This document shows, in pieces, positions 52,076-63,990 of a DNA stretch of 64,000 bases. The stretch is from Amblyornis subalaris. Taxonomy: Eukaryota > Chordata > Aves > Passeriformes > Ptilonorhynchidae. Below the pieces are notes generated by a model. It was not told where the DNA came from. It made no database searches and saw only the letters and a program-made list of their open reading frames with translations. The stretch covers positions 5,339,899 to 5,403,898 of the forward strand of contig JACAXG010000025.1 of NCBI GenBank assembly GCA_018881555.1, in the 5' to 3' direction. Numbering within the stretch: the first letter of the stretch is position 1; each line of letters opens with the position of its first letter. Made by a program: the position numbers and the translations under genes.

Positions 52076-53399
52076 TCATGGCCAGTTTTTCTGCAACTGA
52101 CAGCCACAGAAAATAGACAGCAAACACATAAAACCCTCTCCTCTCCACCCCCATGGCTCAGATTTGAGATCAATCTGTACAGGTAAACCTTTTTACGTGA
52201 AACAAAAAGACTAGGCGTGAAAAAAGTGGATAGGTGGAAAGCTAGGCACTATCACAGAATAACAGCTCGATTTCTTGAACTTATCTCACATCTGGGTATT
52301 TCTTCTTTTCTTGCAATAATGCAAAGCTTCTATCTCGGTCTGGGAAATCAGACTAAGGAATAGCATTGTAAAGCAAGCTAAAGTTGTGTTCCCTTCCTTA
52401 GCCTTATACCATTTACATAGTGCTTTCTTAGCTAGTATAATGTGCAGAATATACAACTTATTTTACCAACAAGCTTTAGTTCTAAAACATACAGCCATAG
52501 GCTGTCTCACCTTCTAGTTGTTTGAAGCCTAATTAATGAACTCCAGGTTTTCCATTTGCAGATTGTAAAGCCACTGCACTATCAAAGTGTGTGCATTCTC
52601 TATTGAAGTGTACATTAAAAAAATAAAAATATATATTTGGATCTGTCACAAAAGACCACTTTGACCCATTTGCTTTCTCATAAAAATACCTCTTGGCACA
52701 AAGGTAAATTATCAAGCCCAGAAAAGCTTTTGGGAAATGTTTCTTACACTGACAGCTGGGGCATTGATCTGCCTTGGGGTGAGTGGTATGGGAATTCCAG
52801 CCATTCCAGCAGTGAAACTACTTTTTAATTTTTTTTCTGGAAGGACTGGGCAGAGTAAGACGAATAGAGGAGAAATTATAAACATATATTGTCCTCAAGA
52901 CTGTGAAATACTACAGCTGTGTCCAAATTCTGTTGCAACACATGGTCACTCAAAAGTAAAAACCAGAAAGCTCTTTTTAAAAATTTTTCTGGTTCTTGAA
53001 TTAGCCCTCAGAGAGGTGGAAATCTCCTGGAATGCACGTTTTATTCTGTCCAAGGGGAATGGATCCATTGTTTGCGGGTACACATTACCTGTGCCTTTGA
53101 GGTTCTCTTGACTTTATTTCAATGCTCTTATAATAAAAACAATGGCTTTTACTTGTATTTCACCACTGTTGCTGCACCCGAGTCAAGTGAAGGGTTGTAT
53201 TCTCATTGTCTCAATTGAATACACAATTAAAGAACGAGGAAACACTAACAGAAGTGATTTCATATCAGTCAAAAGCCATTGTTTGAGTTAAATTACAACG
53301 CCTGATCTGATGATCCTGACTCTCTTCCCTCAGTCACCAGCTTCAGCCATCCTGGAAGGTGTTCCTCTGACTTTCCCAAGCCCAAGTTTCAAGTTACTT
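52076..53399. other. Unique DNA, no gene seen
   Basis: No repeat recognised. A 124-codon plus frame (52737-53111) starts hydrophobic but has no domain and no supporting signals. Confidence 0.5.
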
Positions 53400-53668
53400 C
53401 ATTTTTTAAATTATTATTTTTTTTATTTTTTTTTAGTTCGTGACTGTTTTCAACTGAAATAAAAATTCACAGCTCTTGTTACAAATGCATAAACTAAAAT
53501 CATATATCACAAATTACTTCAGTTTTTCATAGTGAAGGCCTGTGTGGCATCCCACGCACATTTTGTCAGTGCTGGGGTTCTGTCCACAAATGCNCCAATA
53601 TCCTCTTTTATCTGCTGGGGAGTCTTATCTCCTACAGCCACTGCTGTCAAGGTCTTATCAATGTTACC
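53400..53668 (-). other. Orphan 50-codon open frame with A-rich 3' flank
   Basis: On the minus strand a frame runs from 53668 to a TGA at 53519-53521. Its translation has a composition more protein-like than most chance frames here (TPQQIKEDIGAFVDRTPALT followed by KCAWDATQAFTMKN), with mixed charged and hydrophobic residues and one Trp and one Cys. A stop lies directly upstream (TGA at 53669-53671), and there is no in-frame Met near the start. About 85-120 bp beyond the stop the minus strand is A-rich with AATAAA-like sequence (plus-strand T-rich 53401-53434). This could be the last exon of a gene, a retroposed gene fragment, or chance. I do not recognise a family. One codon contains an unresolved base (53594). 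Confidence 0.25.
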
Positions 53669-53671
53669 TCA

Positions 53672-55362
53672 ATACAAAAATTTGTAGAATTGTCAGAGAG
53701 TGAGAAATTACAGTAGCTGGTGGAATAAATCCTCACTGCAGGGTAAACACAAGAAAAGCCCCACCAATATCACCCTTTCCTCCACCAGCTGGATCAGTCC
53801 CTTAGCTGGCCCCTATCAACAGCAAGTCTGTTACTCCCTGCAAACTTAATCAGGTGCTGTGGCAATTCTTTACCTCCCTGCAAACATGATCCCCACAAGA
53901 AGCAATTCAGTGTGTGAGGTAGCTGCAAACTACCCCACTATTTACACTGAACTGCAGCACTGCGAAGCAGAGCAGAGGAGCTTGACACAGGAGATAGATG
54001 AGATATACGAATATGATTTCTCCCACACACAAATGAAGGCAGCAAATTCAGCTGCAATATGCAGCATCAGGATATTTATTGCTTGCAGGTGTTCATGAAA
54101 ATATATGAGAATCCCATGAGGTTCACAGATTTTAGAAGGAATTATTGTGCACCTGGAAATTTGTTCTGCAAAGTGTGGTATTTGTTTCCTGTTGTTATTT
54201 GCTGTCCATTCTTTCCTAGTCACCATGCATTATTCATGGTTGTACTTGTAGGAGAGCCAAATTCTACAGATAGTCTTCATCAACAAGAAGGAACAATTCA
54301 GACANAAAATCCTCCTTGGGAAAGAATGACTTTTTTGTTTAAGAGATCCAGTACAGAGTGAATTTACTTTCTTGAGCTTTTCTTTTAATACTAAATTTCT
54401 GTAACCTATCTCCAGAAGGGAAGGGGAGGGNAAAAAAAAAAAAGAAAGCAGGCAAAACCACTATCTTTAATGTATCTTTAATATATTTGCCCCATGGAAN
54501 ATAAAGCTGCCTTTGTACTTGGTCTATTGGGCTAAGACAACCCTTTTATAAAGGCTTCAGGAAGCTGTGTACAATTCATTCCCTTTCGTAGAAATTTTTT
54601 TTTTTTAGTGCAAAGTGTATGCTTCCCTCTCTTTGCTGAGCAAGTAGAAACAGGGCCATGGTGAGCCCATCCTCACACATCAAGAATCCCTACAGCTCAC
54701 AGGCACCACACAGGCCAGTTCTGCCAGCATAATGCACCGTGTGGTACGAAACAAGGCTTGTCATAAGATGTTTAAATGACAAAAGCTGAGGTAAAAAATA
54801 TGACAGAGCATACAGATCCAGCACGACTTTTTGGCAGATGACAGGGTTCACAGTGGATCCTCAGAAGCATGCCCAAAGTGCAGCCATTAGTGTAGTCAGA
54901 GGAATGCCTGTCGTGTCTGCATTTGGGCTGTAATTTGGCATGCAGCAACTCCCTTCAGCCTCTAGGAAAAGAGGTGATGATGTCCCCGGAGNTGGCTGGC
55001 CAGAGAGAATAGTAGCACTTTTGCAAATATTTAAAAATCACACCACCTTTCCTAAAAGTAGGACAAATGAAAAAAGTAGCTGCAAGTAGGAGGAAAACCA
55101 AATCAGATACCATCCTATAGGTTGCTGATGTAATCAAAATACTGATACGATTTACAGAGTAACATTTACAGAGAATAAAAGATTAAACCTCAAAATATTA
55201 ACAAAGCATTTCAGGTTTTCACCTTTTTCAGTCCTATTCTGTACTGAAATGTCAGCTTTTAGAGTTTAACCAAAAATTGAAAACATTGTGTGAAATAATG
55301 TGTATTTTCTTGGTGTTTCTGTAAAANGTATTTCTGCTCTCTTCAATCATGTCTAATAGCCC
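53672..55362. other. Unique DNA, no gene seen
   Basis: An A run of 12 follows an unresolved base at 54431-54443, and an 11-base T run lies near 54596-54606. Open frames (up to 100 codons) have no domains. Confidence 0.55.
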
Positions 55363-55367
55363 ATTGT

Positions 55368-55781
55368 TGTATTGGGTTTGCATGGTAAAGTTTTGGTAAG
55401 ATGAGGGCTGCAGGGGTGACCCACACTGGAGCAGGGGGAATGTGAGAGCCCTGCCCTTGAGGAAGATGGAGTGGCAGAGACTGTGTGTGATGAACTGGCC
55501 ACAGCCCCTGTTCTCCATCCTGCTGCACTGCTGGAGGAGGGGGAGAAAATAGTGGCTGAAGCTATGCCCAGGAAGAAGGCAGGAGTGGGGGAAAGGTATT
55601 TTAAGATTTAATTTTATTTCTCGTTATTCTACTCTGATTGGACTAGCAATAAATTCAATTAGTTTTCCCCAGCTCAGGGCTGTTTTGTGGTAACTGGTGA
55701 ATCTCTCCCTCCCTCTATCTCAAGCCACAAACCTTTCATTANATTTCCTCTCCCCTGTCCAGCTGCAGTCCACCCACCTCA
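55368..55781 (+). mobile_element. Solo LTR, ERVL-like, songbird-type family
   Basis: A 414-bp segment beginning TGTATTGGGTTTGCATGG and ending CCACCTCA. The opening, the GACCCACACTGGAGCAGG block near 55417, the TGTGTGATGAACTGGCCACA block near 55482 and the AATAAA at 55648-55653 match an LTR family I remember as abundant in passerine and related bird genomes. Compared with that memory, the copy looks shortened by internal deletions. No retroviral coding sequence flanks it, so it is a solo LTR. The minus-strand open frames at 55252-55528 are shadows. Confidence 0.85.
55648..55653 (+). terminator. LTR polyadenylation signal AATAAA
   Basis: Canonical hexamer about 130 bp before the LTR 3' end, in the expected position for R. 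Confidence 0.6.
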
Positions 55782-55786
55782 ATTGT

Positions 55787-58700
55787 TAATAGATCAGTCA
55801 ACTGTCTAGTCATGGCTAAAATTGTACTGTAGGAGACTGAGAAAATTCTGTGTTGCTAACAAAACATTTCCTTCTTATCACGTTAGTAAAATGATTATAA
55901 TTACAAAATAGAGCTCTTTTACCCTCTTACAGCACAAGAGGAACAAGACAGCTTGACATAATGGAGGCAAATTATTAATGAAGGAATATAAAGAACATTT
56001 CGCGTGCTGGTCTTTCCCAGGGAACAGTGGGGAGTCAAATGCAAAATAGCATTACATTAGAGGAAGCAAAGTCCTCTGTTAAGCTTCTGTGTTTTCATTC
56101 AATTTTATGTACCATACCATTTTATTTGAAGCTCTAAGTTGTTAACTGTTCACCCTTCATCTGAATAAATCTCAGACCCATAAAGGAGATGGTCAGAAAC
56201 TCTGTCAGCTTGTCTAGAGCCATTCAACATAGCTCAGCCTGTTCTTCTGTTTCTCTTTCTATTCTTATAATCTCGGGTTCTTCTATTTTCCTTTTGAATT
56301 AGGGGGCCAGAGTCTCCAGCAGTCTCACTTATCTTCTCCTGGACGAGAGGAGATATTTCCATTCACTGGAATTCAGCTCCATTTTTATACACCACTTTCA
56401 TAACTTATGAGAAAAACAATTTTTCTGTAACTACATTCCTGTCACTAGCACAGCAAAATAGGTTGGAGGCATGTTCAGTTTGGTTTTCTGTCTGTTTGGG
56501 AAGGAAGGGTAAGACTGCCCCAAGCTGAGAACACATGGCAAAGTGAGGGCTTTAAATTTAAACACTTTACACCTCTAGTAGGAGTGCCTTATCAGTTCTC
56601 AGAAAACAGTTATCTGATGGCTGTTTATTCTTATGTTAGAACACATCCTTTAATACCAGACCCCAAGTTTCCCTCTTGGAGCTCCTGCTCCCTGAAAAAT
56701 GACCATCAGGCACTATAAAAATATCTCTGCTTCTCTCTGTTGTTATTCTTACGATTTAGACAGGGTGATAACAATCTCTTCAGATAGCTTTGCTTTTCTG
56801 TCTGAAGAAACAAGTCCAGGCCTCCGTACTCTAAAACAAATAATGTTTGGACTAAGGCAGCCTTGAAACACACTAGAGTAATTAGATTAATTAGAAAATC
56901 AACAGACTTTGAAAAGCTTGCTGTAGAAACCTTTGTCTCCATCCCAAGACAAAANCCACAATACACCTAGAAGCTTTGCTGAATTCGAATAAGAATTTAT
57001 TTGTAGCAATAGAGTATTTCTTTAGCATGCAAATTNAAATTAGGACTGTACTGGGCTAGGTGTAAATATATTGACAATGGATTGTGATGAAGATTTTCTA
57101 ATTTAAATAGATAAAGGGTGAAAAATAAACCAGAATTCAGAAGCACAGAGACTTGCTTAGAACATAGCTCAGAAAAAGAGCTAGAAATAATCTCTGATGT
57201 TTTGACTCCCGGTCTAGTTATTCTCTGAATCCTTATTTCTCCCTTAATCTTTTATACAGAAATAATAATAATAACAACAAGAATAATAATTTTCTTACTC
57301 ATTGGGGAAAAAACTCACAACCTCACATGATTTTTCATNCCATTTGCTTACATGGCTGATATTTGCATAGCTAAAATCCTCTTCCTCATAAACACTATTT
57401 CACATGCCTAACTAAGAATTATTTTGTGATAAAATTGTCTAAACTTCCTCATCATTAACTTCTTTAAATTATACTGTCTGAAGATGTTTATGGATTTGCT
57501 AAGTAATCTACTGTGGAGCACAAACTGCAAACCAAAGTGAAATTGAGTTCCCAACAGACTGAGAAGGTAATTAATGATTTAACTGCACAACTGTTAGCAG
57601 ATCTATAATGCAACTTAAAAGCTAATTGAGAACTGTACAGCCAAAGGAAAGAGGAAAGCCTAGTGCAGCCACAGTACTCCTTTGAGTAGTATTTGGTCAG
57701 CCTGCTGTCAGAGAATGGGGAAAAATAGCTCTCCCCAGCCCCTATAAAAATAAAGATACTATACAAAAATATGTGTTAGCTTTGGGGAATTGGCATTTTA
57801 TGATCGCCTCATTAAGAGGGCAAGTTTCTAGCAGAGCACTGAATTCCACAACTTCCCCTCTCCCTGGCCAGTAGCATTAACATGCTCCATTTCTCTCACC
57901 GCTCATAATGCATCAAAATCCACCCCAGCAAATCAGCTACCCAGAAGAGCCAGGAAATGCTTTTCACTGCCATTTTATAGCCCAGTTATCTTAATTAGTC
58001 CCAGCTGACTGAGGAAGCCCAGAAATAAGGCAGTAGATTGGGTTGTGCTTTTACCTGGAGGAACTTTTCCAGATTCCTGGCAGCTGCTACAGAATCTTTA
58101 AGAACCAACAGCTCTTTTGCCACCTTACGTCTGAACAAGTGTTAATCTTTTCACAGGATGTGTGAGTACTTAGCATCCTACCACAGCCAAGAAAGTGAAT
58201 AGTGATTTAAGCTGTACAAGGATTTGCTCCGCTCTAGCAATCAGCAATCTGGAAGGAAGGCCATAGATTAGATTTACCAGAGGAAGTGCATGACTAAATC
58301 TCACTGACATAGACCTCAAGCCCTATAACATGCAAAGAATTCACAGGTCCTGAATTTTGAGAGTAATAAGTATTAGTAAANGTGCTAAGGCAAACTGTGT
58401 AAAACTTGGTAGCATTGAAGCTCTATGTGTTTTTCAGTGAGAGGCACTCCTTTCAGCAGCAAGTCAGGCTAGCACATTTTCCACACCTATTTAGTAGTTT
58501 GGACACCAGTATACAAACTATTTCAGAGGGACATGTCAATGGTCCCTTTTGTCATGCAGTTATGTAGTTAAAGGCTCACCCAGAGGTGACAGAGACCCTT
58601 GGCTCCCTTTCCAAAAGGACACAAACTGCACCATCAGCTACTGCCAAGGCACCTGCAATAATCTGTACCTCACAAGTTGTTCTAGGAGTTAATCTGGGAA

Positions 58701-61700
58701 AGTGAGAATANGTATGTACTAACACTTCCTCCTGTACAAAAAGGATTTCAGCTTGAATCAATACACTCTTGGTAGCTGCACTACCGAGCCCTCCAGTGCA
58801 ATCACTGCAGCTCTCTCTAGCCATATTTCATAGCCCAGAGAGAGTGTAAGTACAAGAAAGGCCAGAGTGTGTTAGTACAAGAAAGTGACCACAGACCTGG
58901 TGCCCATTTGAAAGTTGCTGTCTCCCCACAGGTCAGAATAAGACATTTGATGGTCGTGTCTCAGAACATTCCCTCCTCAGCATCTATTCTTGTCTACTTT
59001 TGGTGCCTTCCCACTCCCTGTGCTGGCACTGACAGAAATGTTCCTCAGCAGAGGCTGCTCCTACAGATTTATAGGTGGCATTGATTAGGGCTCTGTATTC
59101 TATTAAGCAATCAAGCCTCTAAGGGTGAGGTGCACCAGGAATTGTGCATCTGCCTGTATTTATTTTTTTTTTTTATTGTTAGCAGTAAGTTGTTCTCTTC
59201 ACCATAGACTTTGCCTGGTTTGAAAAATCCATTCTAAACTCCTATGGAAGTGTTGCATGTGTCAACAGAAGGACACAAGCAAGTCTGCATATAGTGGTAT
59301 GCAGTGTCCAGTACGTACTAGTTTACTGGCTTCTTTTGAAACAGATAAAGGACAGAACTGGCTTTCTGCAATTAGGAGCAGTGTTTAAAGATTTGTCCTC
59401 TAGTCAGGTGACAGCTTATGTGAAGTTGTAGGAGAAAGAACTGATTGCCCAATCTATTTGTTGGAAATTCATCGTAAGTTTAAAACGTGCTGNGGGTAAT
59501 GATTTATTACAAAAAAANCCCAAACAACAAAATTGCATGAAGAGAGAACATAGCCTTTTAATATCTAAGCTAAAACACTAACTGAAACCCAAGCTGGATC
59601 AAAATCTTGGCCTTGCCTAAGTCAAAAGTGATTATATTTCAATCCTGAAAGTGTTTCACCTTACATGTTCTATGAGCCAACCTATGGAATTGTATATCAA
59701 AAAGACAGCTGTTTGTTTTGGTAATAAAATAGAAAGGAGATACTAGTAAATCCATCAGTGCTCTTCCCCTCCCTGATGAATATATTCTCCACAGTGCCAG
59801 CCTCTGAAAGGTTAGCTGTCTCCTAAAGGCAGGAGCAATGAAATCACAGCATGCATCTTCCAGCTTTTCTGTTTCACCTAAAACAGTGTTATTTGGAGGA
59901 AAAGAACCCTAAATTTTCTAAAATCAACACTTCATTGTGTATTTGAGCCCCATGGTTATGAGGTAACCACAACAGATCTTTGATTAGACCCTAAAGTTTT
60001 CAAGCACTGTTTTTTTGGTTATATGTCAATACACAGGCATGAGATAATCAAGACAAATTCTTTCCATGTTCTAACCCCATGCATAAATAATACTAAAAAA
60101 TATTAATAACATGTCCCATGCAGATCAATCTGAAGAATCAGACCAATAGCTGTTTTCTTTTTAACTTGCTTCAATCCGTTTTGCAAGCCAGAATTACATA
60201 GCTGGACAGAATGCAGAGAGACTGTGTGAACAGACAGATTGGCTAAAGGTACAGTAATCCCCTGGAGATAGCCTGTTATCACAGTTAAATCCCTCTCTTC
60301 AGGATGAAAAATAGAAAATGAGAGAACAACTGTGCTTATGTTTGTGTTAATTTTTTTGTTGTTTAATTGTCATCTTGCAATACAAGTGATGCTTTCTACC
60401 CAAGACATTCTTGGGAGATAAAAAGGCTCTTCCCTTCCCCCTGGTCCCTTATTATCCGTGTCCTGACCAGAGCTGTTGAAATGAAACAGGTTTTTAAATG
60501 AAACAGTTTTAATTTTAATGCAGTTTGTTCAAAGCTTAGAAGTGTTGTTGCTGCTGCAGAAGTGGAAGGAGAGCTAAGGAAGATACAATCTAATCAGGAA
60601 TACTCCCTTCTGTACTTTCCCTGTTGGCAGTGTGGTTTTTAGATAAAAGAAGAAATCTTGCTTGCTCTGTTTGGAGCAAGGTGCTTGAAGAGAAAGAGAA
60701 ATGTTCTTCAGATCCCCGTCAAGAGAATAAGAAACAGTTTCATGATCTGCAGAATTCTGAGTCCCTCTAAACAGTAAAGGTGAGGGTCTGCAGTAACAAT
60801 CTACTATCAAGGTAGATAATATCTTAGTGCTATTAGCAATATATAGGAATGTAACAATAGCTGTGGAAAATACCAGAGACGCCTATATAGTACAGTAGTT
60901 ATGCAAAAGCTACTCATGTCAGATTGTTCATTAACTGTGTACTAAAATGTCTATTCTAAATTTAAGATTTCAGCACTTACAACCCTCTCCTTAATGTGAG
61001 GTGTGGAGGGACAGTATGCATTAATGGCTTCTATACAGTGATTATGTATAATCAACAGAATCAAGATGATGTTCACAGTGAGTTGGGATCTCAGTGTATG
61101 AAATATTCAGCCTTATTGGATTTCTTACAGGCATACTTTAGATCACAGTTCAGCAACTGAAATTGTCTTCCACATCCTGACAAGTCCTGGCTCTTATTTA
61201 CAATCTTTCATGTACCCAAATATCAACACAGCGTTGTAGTAGTTACTCTAGGAAAACTGTGTGTAACACTTGGTCATGCTGGGTCAGAGAACGCTATTAA
61301 ACAANCAGAACCAAAATACTGGCATAAGAATATCGACTTTCTCCTGGGCTGCTAATGCCTCAGCCCAGAGGTAAACCAGTTAAAATGTCTATTTTGATTA
61401 AATCAGATATGTATGTAACGTATCATTACTTCACTAAAGAGGAATAAATACAGGCACGTTCCTTGGAACTTTGCTGAATCTAGGCCTGATATAGCATTTC
61501 TCCTTTTAAGCAGGCATTGAGAACAATATGTTCTTATGATATTAATATAACCCATCTGCCAGTTGCATAAAGGCTGGCAAATTACCTCATCGTTTTTCAT
61601 CCTACATTACAAGAAAAAAAGAGAAAAAGAAACCCACCCCCAGTATTACTGGGATGCTGCAGAGCTGTGGAAGAAAATCTTGATGGGTTTAAAGCAACCC

Positions 61701-62744
61701 TTGCTATGTTCTGAGCACAGACCTGCACTTCTAATTAAATGTGCAAATAACCCCAGAATATTAAAAATTCAGGACAAAAAATTAGTGCAGGCATTAATGG
61801 TGACAGTCACAATCACACTCTTTCTGTGCCTGGGTGTGTTTTTGGAAACTTGAGCAGAGACTCCTCTTGGCCCTAACAATGACCTCATCCAAGGAATGAG
61901 GTATTCCCAAAACTGTGGTAGCCACAGCAAAGCACACCTTTGTCCTAGGCAGGTTTCCTAGATCCCAGTAGAAAGGCTACTTTACCCTAATCAGCTGGAA
62001 GAGCGCTATTGGTAGAGCCGCGCTGCTAAATGGGTATAAATAAAAAGAAAGCTCTACTTTTGTAATCCTGGGACTATGAGTGTAAGAAGAGTCCATTCAA
62101 ATCCATGTACAGAACAACTGCACCCTCAGGGCTTAGCAGGCCAGGTGCAGCACTGCACTAGTAAGCTGGGTTTAGAGTCAAACAGGTAATTTCATATGAA
62201 CTGACTCTGTTCAGCTAAGTCTCTCTAAATCATCCTCCACTTTGACCTTACTCAGGAAAGCCAGTTTTTAGTCTTTTGATATCAGGTTTTCTTGGGGAGA
62301 ACAATCCTATTAATCTCCATTGCTGTACCCCAGGGACAGAGAATGACTCTGTTGTGCTTGCAGTTGTAAATTTGAAATGGTACCCAAATTTTGTTCTGCT
62401 TCAATAAACATGCAATGGCTGAAGCAATGTTTTGAAATGTGATTCTCCAAAACTGAGTGGAGCTAGCAAGGAAAAGGCTGTTTCATATTATTCCCCATGT
62501 GGTCTTGCTTATTATACTGCTTGTACTACTTATCGATTTAAATAATCTTGGAAAAGAAAAAAAACGAAATATAAGAAAAATGTACTTTAATTATGTGCAT
62601 ATATTCTATTCATGAAGAAGATTTTACATAAGAACATTAGGTGGTATCAATTATAAACACAACCATTTTCGAGATGAAAAAAATCATAACGTGACCGCCT
62701 ACAGAGTACGAGCCAAAGGCCCTGAGGCATTTGTAAGGCTGGAC
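55787..62744. other. Unique DNA; possible conserved block 57780-58030
   Basis: An (AAT)n-rich run lies at 57261-57290. The block at 57780-58030 is non-repetitive and contains TAATTA at 57992-57997. A roughly 24-base imperfect tandem pair lies at 58841-58888. No exon or mobile element is recognised; open frames are at most 96 codons. Confidence 0.5.
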
Positions 62745-63149
62745 AGGATGGAATCCAGGGAAGGGCCACGAAGATGACCAAAGCATTGGGAAGCTGCCAT
62801 ATGAGGAAAGGCTGAGAGAACTGGGTCTATGCAGCCTTGACAGAAAAAGGCTTAAGAAAGACTGTATTACCATATTCCAATGCTTAAAGGGTGGCTAGAA
62901 AGAAGATATTTCACAAGGAGTCACATGGGAAAGATGAGGTGCAAAGGGTGCAGGATTCTGATTAGACACAAGAGGAGAATTTTTCACTATGAGAACAGTC
63001 AGCCATTGGAATAATCTCCCTATCATCGGACACTTTTAAGATTCACCTGCACAGGGTGTTGGCCATCTTTGTCTAGACCATGCTTTTGCCAGGAAAGGTT
63101 GGTCCAAATGATCCTTAAGGTCCCCTTTCAATGTGGTATTCTATGATTT
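62745..63149 (+). mobile_element. CR1 LINE 3' fragment, plus strand
   Basis: The DNA GAAGGGCCACGAAGATGACC, then ATGAGGAAAGGCTGAGAGAA, matches the CR1 ORF2 C-terminal region, followed by GAGAATTTTTCACTATGAGA and a 3' end GGTATTCTATGATT near 63149. Stops and small deletions break every frame. It is the same orientation as the 41201 copy but more decayed. Confidence 0.85.
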
Positions 63150-63689
63150 GCAACTAGACCCATAGTTTTCAGCTGAGCTACACGTTAAGAAAATATATGC
63201 AAATAACATATCTCGTCCTGATGAAAAGATACACAAATAAAAATCTTCCAAATGCTGTACTGGGTCATTCCAATGCTTAATTTTCCCAATGTAAAAATAA
63301 TGGCTTAAAATTATTAATTTCAGTAGAGCTGTAACAAATAATACCAGCTGTGCTTTTGGCTCTTGACTCAGGTTTGCGTTACATTTGCCAGGAACAGTTC
63401 TGTTTATTTGTACCAGCTTCACCACCGCTTTCATTACAAGGGCACAAATCCAGTGCAACCACTCTAGAGACAGGACCTCAGTACAGAAGACTACTTAGAA
63501 AAACTGATAATAAACTTCTTTCATAAGACTTACACAAGCCTGCAATAAAACAAGCAGTAACAATGTTTATGTACATTTTTATTAGCTTTTGTTTTATTTT
63601 CTTCCAGGAATTGTTTAAAATTTGAATCACAATCATTCGTACCACAGCTCAGAAAGGAACGATATCATGTTGACTGAGAACTGGCTAAA
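63150..63689. other. Unique AT-rich DNA, no gene seen
   Basis: A 105-codon minus frame (63141-63458) overlaps the CR1 tail by a few bases and has no domain; not called. Confidence 0.5.
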
Positions 63690-63990
63690 GGATCATAAAC
63701 TGGAGGCAAAAATAAATAATCATGCATTAAGATGAGACACTCTATTCAGCAGGAAGAGGCAGACTCGTATTAGGCCTGCTTTTACTTAACAGCATTATTA
63801 ATGGTCTTGAAGAAGAAACAAACAGGACATTAATTAAAGTCTGTGGATCCAACTGAATTGAGATGTTTCGCAAACACCATTGAGAAAGGGAAAATTATAC
63901 CGTGGGAAAGAGACGGGTTAGAAAAATGAGGAGGGATCAGCACGGGCTTCACCTTGACCAAATGCAGGTTATGAGATGAGGGAAAGCACA
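63690..63990 (+). mobile_element. Ancient L3/CR1-like LINE reverse transcriptase relic
   Basis: From 63767 to a stop at 63854-63856 the plus frame reads VLGLLLLNSIINGLEEETNR and then TLIKVCGSN. This aligns with the L3/CR1 reverse transcriptase segment before motif C (family pattern [15 protein letters not shown] ... L-I-K-F-A-D-D-T). The FADD catalytic box is lost (VCGS). Downstream, TTGACCAAATGCAGGTTATG (about 63953-63972) matches the following conserved L-D-K-C-K-V-M segment. The element probably continues beyond about 63990 toward the window end. It is far more diverged than the CR1 tails in the window, so it is likely an old relic. Confidence 0.65.

Larger units (their letters stand above)
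55363..55786. repeat. 5-bp target site duplication ATTGT of solo LTR
   Basis: ATTGT at 55363-55367 and ATTGT at 55782-55786 flank the LTR exactly. Five-base duplications are characteristic of ERVL-type insertions. Confidence 0.8.

Noticed and set aside
61998..62032. tRNA-like D-arm (ATTGGTAGAGC)
   Set aside because: No matching acceptor stem, anticodon arm or TTCGA-type B box follows at the right distance.
63141..63458. 105-codon minus-strand frame
   Set aside because: Overlaps the CR1 tail and lacks any domain; AT-rich chance frame.
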